Source of the DNA: Podarcis raffonei
Taxonomy: Eukaryota; Chordata; Lepidosauria; Squamata; Lacertidae
Direction: 5' to 3'
NCBI RefSeq assembly: GCF_027172205.1
Contig: NC_070607.1
Span: forward strand, 67,766,831 to 67,830,830
DNA length: 64,000 nucleotides
Part shown: positions 19,201 to 31,634 of the stretch, one piece after another
Position numbering within the stretch: the first letter of the stretch is position 1
Layout: every line of letters starts with the position of its first letter
Program-made: the position numbers and the translations under genes
Notes under the pieces: model-generated
Told to the model about the DNA's origin: nothing
Databases searched by the model: none
What the model saw: only the letters and a program-made list of their open reading frames with translations

Positions 19201-22200
19201 AGGAAATAAATAGTAAAATTTTCACAGTTATTATCATGCAGCCTGTTGCACTTTGTGTATTGTGACAACTGTATTTGCAAAGCAAGGTATTGAACTTGTT
19301 TTGGCTCAGGTTTGTCAGCACATAACTATAGTGTGAAGCAAGGATAGCCAACTAAGTGCCTTCCAGGTGTTGTGGACAACAAATCCCATCGGCTCCACCT
19401 AGTGTGATCATTGGTCAAGGATGATGGGAGTTGTAGCCCACAGCATGTGGATGGCACCACTTTCACTACTACTAGTGTGGAGGCTGTGTTCTTAGCTTCG
19501 AGCATAGGCGTGCTATAGATTTACTTGTTTTTGAAGTATTTCTAGCCCTTTCCATTGAATTTTATCAAAGGTGGCTTACATAAAGGGTTTCATACAAAGG
19601 TAAAACAAAGAGGAATAAGGTTTGCTTATAGAACCCACTGCCTCATTGTAGCACAGCTGTCATTCCAGTTATAGCAGCTGTGCTTCTTCTGCTTTGTGTT
19701 TCTCTTTTTAGGGTTGGGTAGCAAAGTTTGCTAAGCCAAGAACAATCCCAAATTCTCTGCTTCCAAGTACTACAGGCTTGAGTCCCTATTTCAGCTTGGG
19801 CTGTTTATCAGTTCGAATGTTTTTTCACAGGCTGTCAAAAATTTATGCTCAGGTAAGTTTGCAGTATGCAGCTTAGCTACATGTTAAGCAAGGAAATGTG
19901 ACAAATTTCCATTCCCAGAAAAAGCATGTTATTTTTCCTACAGCAGCTAGGCATGATTTATTTCTTTAACATATTGGATGGATTTCCCCCTAAATTGGTT
20001 TTTGAATTTTGAATTTATTGTTATTCACGCTTTTATACTGTATTTTATGCTGTTTTTTGTTGTATCACAATTAAGTGTTTTAAATTTGTTGTTAGCCACC
20101 CAGAGCCCGGTTTTCTGAACAGGGAAGGGCAGGGTATAAATAAAAATTTATTATTATTTCTACCCCATCTTTTAGTGCAGGCCCACATACGAAAAGTTAA
20201 AACCAAAACATTTGCACAAACATGATAAAATCACCAGCAAAGTAAAAAAAAAAAAGTATATAGGGGCCAGGCCATCAATAATATCAAGAAAAGTCTTTAA
20301 GGATTGCTTAATGACTGTCTACAAGAGACGGGGCCAAGTGGAGTTTTCAGGGGAGGGAATTCCACAGATGTGGGGCCACCACTGAAAAGGTCTATGACCC
20401 TAGTACCCATTCAACTTTAGTGACAGGTCTGAGAGGAGGCCAATCTTAGGACCTGAGCAATTTCGTATAGGCATAGTTGGAGTTCTTCAGATAACCTGGT
20501 TGCAAACTGTTCAGAGCTTTAATGCTCAGTCCTAGCACTTCAAATTAAGCCGAGAAACAAATGGTTCACCAGTGCAACTGATGCAAAACTGTTGTGTGAC
20601 ATGCTCAAACTGCACATAAGCATGCTGGAGGCTGAATTTTGCACCTGCTGAAATTTCCAGATTGTCTTTACATGCAGCCCTACATAGAGAGCATCACAGT
20701 ACTCTAGGCTGGATGTAACCACTGGTCCAGTCCACATATAACACTAATGCAAATCATGGGTTAGCACAAATGATGAAATGTAAGAGTTCCTGGAGTGAAT
20801 ATCATGGCAACTGCATCGTTCCTCCAGTCCAGCTGTGCTAACCAGGGCTAGGTCATGGTTTGGTTTGGTGCGGTTTCCAAACCCAAGCTCGTGGTTTCTT
20901 TTCCCAAGACAAACCATGAGGAGTAAATCAAGAACAAACCTTGGTTACAGCTTGTGATTTGACTGAGCAAGAGTTACCATGTGTTCAGATGTAAAACTAA
21001 GTCAAACCAAGGCTTAGCTGTGGGCAGCCCAGCAGTAGGAGAATTGGGAAAGGAGCACAGCAGCTGCAATCTTTGGTCCAGGAAGTTGCATGCTTGCTCA
21101 TTGCCCTTGGTGAAGCTTGAGTCATGTATATGTAATTGAGGCTAGGTCTGCTTTCTGCAGCTAGGGTTGCAGTTGGTGAACCAGTCTTTGCTGGTAAAAG
21201 GCACTCCTAGGAACTGATGTCACCTGCACCTCCCTAGTTAACAGAGTCCAAGAGTATCTCCCAGTTCCATCCCTGAATTTGTAAGCGAGTGCAGTAAAAC
21301 CCATCTGAAACCTTTTGTAAATCTCCATCTAAATCAGTGGTCTTACCAAGAATTGCTTGATTGGATTATCTGGATTAAGATGACGTAATATACTGTATGT
21401 ACAATTATGTGTATACTGATTTTTTAAAAAGCATTTATATTTGTTATATTTGCCCAATTCATAAGGTTTTAAAATACTTATAGTTTGCTTTATAAAGTGT
21501 TAGGATACCATTTTGAGCACAGCGAGGTATTAGGATCCCATAATAGGCTTGGAAATACTATTATTTAATTTCATCTCTGAGTCTCTTCTATGAGGCATCT
21601 CAGTGCGATTTACAATACAATAAAAACATAAAACATTGCATATATAAAACACTGGAAGAACAAAATAGCTTGTGAAAGGTTCTGGCTTGCTGCTTTCAGT
21701 GCTTAAACCACATTGAATGTTACAAATTGTTGAGCTAAATTATGCTTCCCATTTTTTTCATGTTCCATTATCAATATTACAGTCAAAGAACCATTCCCTG
21801 CCACCAGTATCTCTTCAAGGACAGCTACTGTGGAGGGAATTCTTTTATACGGTAGCATCAGCAACACCCAACTTTACAAAAATGGTTGGGAATCCCATCT
21901 GTCTTCAGATAGATTGGTACCAAGATGCAGAGAAACTCCACAAATGGAAAACGGTATGTTGATTCCTTGGACTGTTTTAGTACTCTGAAGCCATTGTCTA
22001 CAGTATTTTGCTGATGCTGGAATTATATAAATGTTATGGTTTAAGATGCTTTACCTCTGCTATGTTTTTCTGCCCTGGGACTTTTGGGGGAAGGGCAGAC
22101 TCAAATACGGGAAATAAATCAATAATGGAGCATTTGTCATCACATCCATTCGGTCCTTAGTCTCTGTAAGAAGAGAGAATGTCAACTATTGTGAGAGTTA

Positions 22201-23864
22201 CAAGGTGGGAGTGCAGCGCATCTGAGCAGATCAAGAAAATGGAAATTGTTCAATTTCTTAGGCACAGACTGGATTTCCCTGGATTGATGCCATTATGACT
22301 CAGCTCCATCAGGAAGGCTGGGTCCACCATCTTGCTCGCCACGCAGTGGCCTGTTTCCTCACACGTGGAGACCTCTGGATCAGTTGGGAAGAAGGAATGC
22401 AGGTTTGCAGTACTTAATTTGCTTTCTGCCCTGATTAGCATAGTCCTGTAAAATGCAGACTTTCTAGGGAATCTGAAAGCAACCTCAGTGTATAATGTTA
22501 GCATTCCCCTTAGCAAACTGGGGGGTGGGGGTGGAGTTTATTGCAAACGTAATTTTGATCTGAGTGAACAGCAAGTATTCTTTGGAATGAAAAGGTGTTA
22601 AGGCTGTAATCCTACGCTCACTCTCTTGTGAGTAACTCAGCAGAATATACTTCTGAGTAGACACGTATAGGATTGCACTGTTAAGTAAATCATGGTAAAA
22701 ATTACATATAGTTCTAAGGTGGTAAATCTATACCAGTTCAGAATATGAGTGATGGCTTACATGATTGAAAGGTTAATAATAATTCCTCACATTGATGTCA
22801 CAGGGAAAGGTTCTAACTTAAACTTGTCCCTTATATCTAGTCTTCTATGTCCATGTTGTTGGGTTTTTTTGGGGGGGGGCGGTTTCACAGGGACGTTAGA
22901 TCCCATGATTCCACTGCCGGCATAGACATAATTCCTGAGGCATGCTGGGAAGCCGTAGCTCTTGCTGCTGGCAGCTTTGAAACAAATAAAAAAGACAATG
23001 GGGGGGGGATGGAAAGGAAGTCCACTCAGTAACTCCTCACTTCCTAGGATTCCCCTGAAACATCTTGCCCAGTCACACTACCACCCAGGTTTGCAAAATC
23101 CCCCGCCCCCCTGCAATTTGAGGAGAGTCAGCAATTTCATGTGGGTTCAGTTCAGCCCAACTTCGTACTGTGTCTTATTTTAATGGTATGACTCTCCTCA
23201 ACTACAGGTGTTTGAAGAATTGCTTCTGGATGCAGATTATAGCGTGAATGCCGGGAACTGGATGTGGCTGTCAGCCAGCGCTTTCTTCCACCAGTACTCC
23301 CGCATTTTCTGTCCTGTTCGCTTTGGCAAGCGCACAGATCCCGAAGGGCAATACATCCGGTGAGTACACATGGTTGATACGTCAGGGTCTATCATGCTAT
23401 AAAACGTAAGAGCAGTGCTGTTGGATACGAACAGTGGTTCATCTTGTCCACATCCCACAGTAGCCAATCGGACGCCTTTTAAGATGTCCACAAGAAGGCA
23501 AGCAGAAATAGTGGAAGAATTTGGAGAGTATGTATTAAGAGGGCAAACTCACCTGATCCGCACCTCAAGGTTGGACTGAGCAAGTTCTCTCTGTGAATCT
23601 GCATTCTCCCAATGGTATTTTACAAGGTGGCCCAAGCAGGCAACTTGCTAATTCTGTAAATTAAATAGGCATTGTGTTAAAATTGCATTACTTCCATTTG
23701 TCTGTCCTGAATCTGAAAAGTTCCTCTTCTCCTGGGCCTTTGGCTAATTAAACAATCTATAATCTTTTAAATTGAGGGAATAGTGTTATATTTGTTATTA
23801 TGTTATGTATTTTTGTGTTTTTTTACTGTAAACTAACCTGTGATCTTCAGATGGAGGGCAGCAT

Positions 23865-23896
<32 letters not shown>

Positions 23897-26800
23897 ATAA
23901 TAATAATAATAATAATAAAAAATAATGTGGTTCTGCTCATTTCTCCTGGGCCATGTCCAGAAAGTGGTGTTGGGGGATGAGTGTTCAGACCCCTGGGCTC
24001 CCACTTCTGGGGTGCCCCAGGGTTCCGTCCTCTCCCCCATGCTTTTTAATATCTATATGAAGCCACTGGGAGAGATCATCAGGGGGCTTGGGTTAGGTGT
24101 TCATCAGTATGCAGATGACACCCAGCTCTACCTCTCTTTTAAATCAGAACCAGTGAAGGCGGTGAATGTCCTGTGTGAGTGCCTAGAGGCAGTTGGAGCT
24201 TGGATGGCGGCTAACAGATTGAGGCTGAATCCTGACAAGACAGAAGTACTGTTTGGGGGGGCGGGGGGGACTCCCTGGTCCTGAATGGGGTAACTGTGCC
24301 CCTGAAGAACCAAGTGTGCAGCCTGGGAGTCAATTTGGTCTCACAGCTGTCCATGGAAGCGCAGGTTAATTCTGTGTCCAGGGCGGCTGTCTACCAGCTC
24401 CACCTGGTACGCAGACTGAGACCCTACCTGCTCGCGGACTGTATCGCCAGAGTGGTGCATGCTCTAGTTATCTCCCGCTTGGACTACTGCAATGCGCTCT
24501 ATGTGGGGCTACCTTTGAAGGTGTCCTGGAAACTACAACTAATCCAGAATGCGGCAGCTAGACTGGTGATTGTGTGTGGCCGCCGGGACCACATAACACC
24601 AGTCCTGAGAGATCTGCAATGGCTTCCGGTACATTTCCAAGCACAAATCAAAGTGTTGGTGCTGACCTTTAAAACCCTAAATGGCCTCGGTCCTGTATAC
24701 CTGAAGGAGCGTTTCCACCCCCATCGTTCAACCCAGACACTGAGATCCAGCGCCGAGGGCCTTCTGGCGGTTCCCTCATTGCGAGAAGTGAGGTTACAGG
24801 GAACCAGACAGAGGGCCTTCTCGGTAGTGGCACCCACCCTGTGGAACGCCCTCCCATCAGATGTCAAGGAAATTAGCAGCTATCCTATCTTTAAAAGACA
24901 TCTGAAGGCAGCCATGTTTAGGGAAGTTTTTAATATTTAATGCTGTATTGTTTTTAACACTCATTTGGGAGCTGCCCAGAGTTAAAGTGTTATAATAATT
25001 TATAATATAATTATAATATAATAATAATAATAGAAACAGTTAACAACACAAGGTGTGTGCTAATTATATTTTTCAGAAAATACCTCCCAGTGCTGAAGAA
25101 TTTCCCCTCCCAGTACATTTATGAACCTTGGGTAGCACCAGAAGAGATACAGATAGAGGCAGGCTGCATTATAGGTAATACTCAAAACAAAATAAATTTT
25201 CACTATGTACCCAGCAGAGTAGGGCCCTGCTTTCCCTGCTTTTACCATATTTCCCCCTCCCTCTCAGTACCTAAGCTTCCTATCCTCCTTTCTGTCTGCC
25301 CCCTCCAGTCAGGGCAGGCTCTCAGAGAGTATCCCCTTCACCATACTGTGTTGCACTTACTCACTTCCAATGACCCCATTGCTGGGTCAGATGACCAGTT
25401 TCCCAGCTTTGGAATTGACATGTTCCTCTATTCCCTGGGCTGCAATGAGAGTGCAGCTTTCTGTTTCCCAAGTACCATTAACCACTGCACCCAGCTCACC
25501 TTAGCCCCTCTGAAGTTTCTGCTTCCCTGGTGTCAAATCCTGTTCTCTCTCCTCATTCAGGGACTTAGCAAGGAAGGGCCCTTCTTCCCATGACTGCCTT
25601 TATCTGCCCATTATGTTTATTTGGTCTAACTATTAAGCCAGTATGTTTGCCTGCAGCTAGAGATGGAATCCCATTTTGGTATTCAGCCAGGAATTTGAAA
25701 AGGTTCTACCAAGATCTGATACAATTAATTTGAAGAGTTACTGTTAGCAATTCTGTTTCCTTTCTGTCATTGTTTCCTATGTTTTCCATTAGGTAAAGAT
25801 TATCCCTTTCCTATTGTAAACCACAAAGAAGTCAGTGATCACAATCTACAGCTGATGAAACAGGTTAGAGAAGAACAGTATAAAACGGCTCAGCTCACAA
25901 GAGGTGTGTCTGCAAGCTGGTATTGAACTCTTCCAATTTGACAGGGATTGTGGGTTTCTCTTGATTCTGAAATCTAACCATAGTACAATGGTACCTCAGG
26001 TTACAGACGCTTCAGGTTACAGACGCTTCAGGTTACAGACTTCGCTAACCCAGAAATAGTACCTCGGGTTACAGACGCTTCAGGTTACAGACGCTTCAGG
26101 TTACAGACTTCGCTAACCCAGAAATAGTACCTCGGGTTAAGAACTTTGCTTCAGGATGAGAACAGACATTGTGCGGCGGCGGCAATTTCTGTTGGTACCT
26201 CAGGTTAAGAACAGTTTCAGGTTAAGAACAGACCTCCAGAATGAGTTAAGTTCTTAACCCGACTGTAAAAGCCTGGTATCGTCTCTACAATTAAAAGTAA
26301 CAATGTTGTAGATCTCTCTTTATAATCTGCATCTAAGTAATTCAGATACTTTATTAAGAAAGGTTCCATTCTGCCTTTAAAACATATGTGCAAATTGTGC
26401 ATAGTTCTGCAGGATATTAAAGCCCTGCTACTCAGTCCCTTCAGAGATTTCTCCAGGCATTGTTTATGCACTTCAAAGACTATTTTCAGAGCCTCAGAAA
26501 AAATTAAGACGAATCCAGTTATGCCTGTCCCCTAGTGGAACAGGCACCTTTGGTGGAATGTACTGTCTCCCCCAAAATCGGCTCCAGAGGGCTGGGGGGC
26601 AGCAGGGGTAAGGAAAACCCTATTGTGCGAGCAGAAATCCATTTGCTCAGTGTTAGATGTCACCCTTAGCCTTTTGTTTTTATCACTGCCCAGTTAGTTT
26701 ATAATCTGCATTATATATGGATAACACAGGAGGTTAGAGATTGATAATGAGGAGTGATGCGAAGGAAAGGAATGCCAAATGGCAGAGGCTGTAAGGAGAT

Positions 26801-27535
26801 TCAGGAAAGGATTTGCTAAAAAAAAATATGAAAATGTATAATGGGTTTCTTTTCACAAGATTTTAAGGAATTTTCTTAGGAATTTTTTCTTGGGAAAAAT
26901 AAGTCATTACATGTCTTTTACTTCCTAAAGTACAAGGAACTAATTCCTCCAGGAGGCATATTTAATATTGTTTATGTATCTTTAAAGATATTAAAGCCAG
27001 GATTCTAAAATTTTCACAGCTGGTTCTACGTGCCCAGTGAGACTTTCTCACAATATGTTAAACCACTTTTGAAATGGAGGGAACTTTCAAAACTAGATGC
27101 TAGTGGTGGTGGTGAGGGAAGAGAGAAGAAGGAGGGGGGGGGAACAATGGGGGAGATATAAAAAATCCCTCCTGGCAAACTCAAGTCCTTGAGTATGCCT
27201 GAAGTAGCTTTTGGAACCCAGCCTAAGTATTTTATTTGCAATTACATTTCAAGTGCTAATGTAAATTACATTTAGTCAGATGCTATTGGATTTGACCAAG
27301 GGGACATTTCAGTTGAGACGTAAAAAGAGTATTCCATCTCTTCACCAGTGAATCTTAGCATTCGAGTTTTCGTTAGTGTACATATTCTGAGCAGTTTTGC
27401 AGTAATATGGTATTCACCTCCTTTCTAGATGATGTGGATGATCCAATGGAAATGCAGCTAAAGCGTGGACGTTCTGAAGAGACCACACAAAAGAAAAAAC
27501 TTGCCAGAAGCAATGAACAAGGACAAACTGATTGA
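16203..27535 (+). CDS. CRY4: CRY4 cryptochrome 4 flavoprotein, 10 coding exons, 533 aa
   Basis: Blue-light FAD protein of the animal cryptochrome/(6-4) photolyase family; proposed retinal magnetoreceptor in birds (established as a hypothesis). Exons: 16203-16615, 16948-17064, 18111-18261, 19712-19852, 21783-21953, 22262-22402, 23208-23359, 25077-25174, 25793-25903, 27429-27535; all have AG/GT borders and phases agree, giving 1602 coding bases. The N-terminal photolyase domain (about residues 4-165) starts [19 protein letters not shown], very close to chicken CRY4. The FAD-binding domain follows (about 215-490). By my count Trp396, Trp373, Trp319 and Trp370 form the electron-transfer tetrad (robin W395/W372/W318/W369), with Tyr320 beside it and Asn392 at the flavin N5 position ([10 protein letters not shown]). 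HHLARH (353-358) is kept. The short tail ends in a basic patch KKKLAR. CRY4 rather than CRY1/2 because of the short tail and bird-like sequence; a (6-4) photolyase is less likely. Confidence 0.95.
17065..18110. other. CRY4 intron 2
   Basis: Contains a LINE-tail fragment near 17130-17215 (TTTATTTAAGACCATTTATATACC type). Nothing else recognised. Confidence 0.4.
18553..19317. mobile_element. Large fold-back element in CRY4 intron 3
   Basis: The left arm (about 18565-18840) and right arm (about 19000-19265) are inverted copies: GTACGGTGTATAACCTATGA at 18677 is answered by its complement at about 19131-19155, and GAAAAGTCCCCAAGGTATCG by its complement near 19030-19050. Arms show scattered mismatches and small gaps, so the event is not recent. 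TGGCTCAGGTTTGTCA occurs exactly at 18553-18568 and 19302-19317, a likely 16-bp target duplication. The spacer is about 150-180 bases. Family unknown. Confidence 0.65.
19345..19470. mobile_element. hAT-like palindromic short element (worn)
   Basis: Contains the paired CAACAAATCCCATCGGCTCC and GATGGGAGTTGTAGCCCACA segments typical of the squamate element with inverted ends near GCCAAC...CAGATG. In CRY4 intron 3. Confidence 0.45.
20095..20745 (-). mobile_element. L2/CR1-type LINE fragment (worn)
   Basis: The minus strand reads [21 protein letters not shown], which matches [21 protein letters not shown] of the L2 at 24.5 kb. The 20000-20160 part is an L2-like 3' tail in the plus direction ending in TTATTATT, so two LINE pieces probably abut. 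In CRY4 intron 4. Confidence 0.6.
20746..21782. other. Rest of CRY4 intron 4
   Basis: A repeat rich in AAACCATG/CATGGTTTG motifs at about 20830-21010 resembles sequence near 29.2-29.4 kb and may be a moderately repeated family. A LINE-tail piece lies near 21560-21680. No gene seen. Confidence 0.35.
23800..23925 (+). repeat. L2-type tail ending in (ACT)n(AAT)n microsatellite
   Basis: L2-like end (TGTGATCTTCAGATGGAGGG) running into (ACT)n at about 23866-23896 and (AAT)n to 23920. Directly abuts the next L2 copy. Confidence 0.6.
23926..25034 (+). mobile_element. L2-type LINE with reverse-transcriptase remnant in CRY4 intron 7
   Basis: Two overlapping-region frames (23925-24284 and 24296-24940) cover the end of an RT domain: [18 protein letters not shown], the catalytic [11 protein letters not shown], and [17 protein letters not shown], then [15 protein letters not shown] to the C-terminal [14 protein letters not shown]. 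The frame changes near the G-rich run at 24256-24270, so it is dead as it stands. It ends in an (ATA)n tail at about 24990-25034, only about 45 bases before CRY4 exon 8. 5' truncated. Confidence 0.88.
25986..26265. mobile_element. Tigger-like element with internal duplication
   Basis: Starts CAATGGTACCTCAGGTTACA and ends CTTAACCCGACTG beside TA. A unit of about 60 bases (GTACCTC..GGTTACAGACGCTTC.. to ..CCAGAAATA) is present twice in tandem at 25991-26127. Sits 80 bases after CRY4 exon 9. Confidence 0.75.
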
Positions 27536-30404
27536 CTGACAGCCCAATACTGTTTAGGTTTACTCAGGAGTAAGTCCCACTTTATTCATTAGGACACACT
27601 TCCAAGCACTCATTAAGCAGGCAACAGAAACTCCTAGAGACTTTTCAAAATCAAAAAGAAGTGATGAGCTGAATGAGGTGGTTAATTTGTGCTATTTATA
27701 TTATGCAAATAATTTGGTCCTTTGTCTGTTCCTGAATTTTCTCCTTCAGAACCACCACCCCCCAAACAGCTAATTTTGAAATAATTCATAGAATAACTTG
27801 CTATGCAGATGGTTAATAAATCATTTCTAGGAAAAAGGTTCAGTGTGTGAGTTCTGATTAGTTTACATAGATATACTCCTTTGACAGGATTCCATTCTGA
27901 TCAGTGGTCAGTCAAATGTTTGCTTTGAGAAAAGATGTAGGCTATTTTTAATAAATTATTTTCACACCACTGTGTTAACAGCTGAAGACAAAAGCTGGCC
28001 ACAAAATATGAAACCAGTGGAATCGTTTTCCAGTGGATTTACAATTCGGACAACAATATATTTATTTTAGAAAAGTGTTTCTATAACCACCATATCAGTA
28101 GTTATAGAAATGCTTTTATACAACACTAAAACATAAAGCACCTTTTAAAAACTACAAGTAATCATTAGAGTGACTGGCTAATCAAGAAACAGTTGCTAAT
28201 TAATTGCAGCAAGAAGGAAGGAAACCTAAAAAAACACAAGCAACACCAATTCATCTGTGGTGCTTGGGAGAAAGATTCTGCATATTAAGGAGATGTTTAA
28301 AAACAAAGAAGCAGAAAACTAGATCATGAGGGATGAATTATGCACAGCTTGAAGAAGCTGAAAAGCAACACTACAAAGAAGAACTCAGCTGATTTTCAGC
28401 CATGCCCTTTCTGATCTACCATAAAAGCCTCTTGCACTCAATCACCAGTCCGTTCACCACTGCACACCTTTGGGCCTAGTGTTCTTGGACCTCCAAGTTA
28501 GTGGCCCCCAATCTTGCCACTGATCCCTTTTGTGTTCCATCCACTATTTTATAGTAAAGAGGGAGGTCAGCCCTTCAGCATAAGGGGAGATGCGGGGTTC
28601 TCTAGAATTAGGGACTTCTGTGACAATAACCTCCCTTTAATAGGTGACCAGTTGTCAACTGAATTGGGAGAGGGAAGGATGTGTTGGTTCTAATCCACCA
28701 AATACTTCATTTCATCACCAATCCATCTGGAACACTTGCAACTACTCACGTAGAGACAAAAAGTATGGACAATGACATTAATGGAAAAACTCACCAAGCA
28801 TGAAAGTCATGTACGGCAAACAGGATTCAGATGATTTTATAGATATATGCTACTGTTTCATAACCTTTTCCACTAAGCTGGCATCCCCCACATTCACATG
28901 AGCATTTTTGGTATTTAGCTGAAAATTTGGTTCAGTTCCTACTCTAGAGAGCAGGGGAAGGATCTTGTTATTCCACTTACCTAGTCATACCATTGCAATG
29001 CCTTTATTCTGATGTTAGTTTGAAAGCCTAATAAAGATATGTTTCAGTGAAAAAACAGAGGATGAAATATAGCCATGCAGTACTTTTAAGTACTGTTGAT
29101 TTTAGTTGGAGAGTTCCTTCATTGCAACACAAAAGCACCTAACATGGCTCCATTTCCATGTCACAATAAGCTAAGACGCCTGGCTTATCTGGTTTGCTAT
29201 GAACAAACCGTGTGCTAGGGCAAAGAGCCTCTTTCCTTCTGCTATGCTCTGAATGAGAAACTTTAATTAATTTGGCTTCCCATGACATGTAAACCCAACA
29301 TCCAGGTTTGTTGCTCCCAAATTAGCCAGCATCAAGCCAGGATCATAAACCAAACCCTGGCATGTTTGAGTGAAAAGGTTCTGTGCCAAAAATATTTATA
29401 TCTTCCCACACCCTCTCAACCAATAATTCTTCAATGAATGAGGAAAGTGATTGCATTTTTTAAAAACAAAAACAAATTCTCACATGTGAGATGGAGGATT
29501 ATACATACTTCACTTCTGAGGCGAACGGAAGGTGTTCATGACTGAGTGTTCATTTTTTCATTCCACAAATCATTGCTTCGGTGCCCTGCATTCAACAGCC
29601 TTCCTGCATATCCTCAAAACCCCGTAACAGCCATTGATTTTTTTTTTGTTTTTTACAGTCAAGCAGTGTATAAATTTTATGAAATAATTGTCATGAAATT
29701 CCACTTGATACTGGTCCAGAGCAGAACTCTGACATATAGTTAGCAGAGTAAAAACTTAAACATGTTGCAGGATTCCCCAAAAAATAGACCAGAGGCAATT
29801 GTATTTCATCCAGTAGAGCTTCACTGCTATTGCAGGCAACATGAGCATAATGGTCACAAATCCAATACATTCAGGATTGGCACTGTCTATAAGAAATCCA
29901 GTTGCAGCAGACTTAACTTAAACTTTAACACTAAGCATACTATATACAGAACACCACACCAGAGGGAAAGAGAGATAGAAAGAGAAAGTGAAACCCAGGC
30001 TCCTTCTGGCCTCAATATTACAGTCAGCATGACCTTAACAGAAGATATAACAGAACCAGTTTAAGGAAGCTGAAGGAATAACCCAAACATGAACCTTCTG
30101 CTTGTTTCTTTCACACACACAAGCTTCCAGAGCCCTCTTGAATTAATTAGACTAGAAAAGATCTCTACACATTAGTTCAATACTTTCTGTACTAAGAAAT
30201 ACAAACTGACAATAATAATGTTAGTCTTGTTTTATTTTCTTTTGCTGCTAGTTCTGATTATTTTATTTGTATGCTGCTTTTCCACAAAAATAATGCTCAA
30301 AATGGCTTAACAAAGAAAATAGGAATGCATTTCAAACACCACAAAATCAATTTGATAATATCAAAACAAAACAATAACAATAACAATTTCATAATAATAT
30401 ACGG
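27536..30404. other. CRY4 3' UTR and intergenic DNA towards LRIF1
   Basis: AATAAA motifs lie near 27814, 27948 and 29030; I cannot tell which one CRY4 uses. A repeat near 29140-29380 shares AAACC-rich motifs with CRY4 intron 4. No further gene recognised; a 100-codon frame at 29762-30064 has no known similarity and ends in low-complexity RERE sequence. Confidence 0.4.
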
Positions 30405-30850
30405 TAGTTAAAGCTATGGTTTTCCCAGTAGTGATGTATGGAAGTGAGAGCTGGACCATAAAGAAGGCTGATCGCCGAAGAATTGATGCTTTTGAATTAT
30501 GGTGCTGGAGGAGACTCTTGAGAGTCCCATGGACTGCAAGAAGATCAAACCTCTCCATTCTGAAGGAAATCAGCCCTGAGTGCTCACTGGAAGGACAGAT
30601 CCTGAAGCTGAGGCTCCAATATTTTGGCCACCTCATGAGAAGAGAAGACTCCCTGGAAAAAAGCCTGATGCTGGGAAAGATGGAGGGCACAAGGAGAAGG
30701 GGATGACAGAGGACGAGATGATTGGACAGTGTTCTCGAAGCTACCAGCATGAGTTTGACCAAGCTGCGGGAGGCAGTGGAAGACAGGAGCCCCTGGCGTG
30801 CTCTGGTCCATGGGGTCACGAAGAGTCGGACACGACTAAACAACTAATAG
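30405..30850 (+). mobile_element. BovB (RTE) LINE, 5'-truncated 3' end
   Basis: Reads MVFPVVMYGSESWTIKKADR, then FELWCWRRLLRVPWTARRSN and LQYFGHLMRREDSLEKS, with a frame break near 30703. Ends GTCGGACACGACTAAACAAC. Very similar to the copy at 33.6 kb. Confidence 0.93.
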
Positions 30851-31382
30851 CAAATAATAATATTAATATTAAAAAATACACATTTCAAGACTATAAACAG
30901 AAGAAGATTAATCTAATTAATTCAAGAATAACGCAGAAGCCTTATAAGAAGCTGCTGCAGGAGAAGGACTGAGCAACATCGTGGGAGGGGTGTTTCCAGG
31001 ACTAAAGTGAAACTGTGAAGTTCCTTGTTACTTTTACCATTGGATGCTACATTTGCCGCCCTTTAAACATTTGACCAAAGAACTAGCGGGTATCGGAAAA
31101 TGTTCTCTTTTAAAATATTTATTCAGCTTTTTAAGGACCCAGACACAGCGATAGATGCTTATCTTTTTTCAGGACTATGATTAGAGAATTAACCCATTCT
31201 GTGGGTTCTTCAATACAGTATTCTCTATATTTTATATTTATATTTTATTGAAACTTTTCAGTAGAGAAAGAGAATTAAAAGGTGAGGAAAAGTGAACACA
31301 AAACAAAATGAAACAAAAAGAAAATTACTTGAAACTGTGGTATAATACAATCTGTAAATATATATATATATGTATGTAAATA

Positions 31383-31634
31383 CAGTGGTACCTCAGCTTA
31401 CATATGCTTCAGGTTACATATGCTTCAGGTTATGGTACAGACTCTGCTAACCCAGAAATAGTACCTCGGGTTAAGAACTTTGCTTCAGGATGAGAACAGA
31501 AATTGTGCTCCGGCGGTGCGGCGGCAGCAGGAAGCCCCATTAGCTAAAGTGGTACCTCAGGTTAAGAACAGTTTCAGATTAAGAATGGACCTCCAGAACA
31601 AATTAAGTACCGTACTTAACCCAAGGTACCACTG
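31383..31634. mobile_element. Tigger-like non-autonomous element, GGTTAC subtype
   Basis: Starts CAGTGGTACCTCAGCTTACA and ends TTAACCCAAGGTACCACTG between TA dinucleotides; same layout as the copy at 12.9 kb. Inserted in the L1-like element, so younger than it. Confidence 0.85.
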
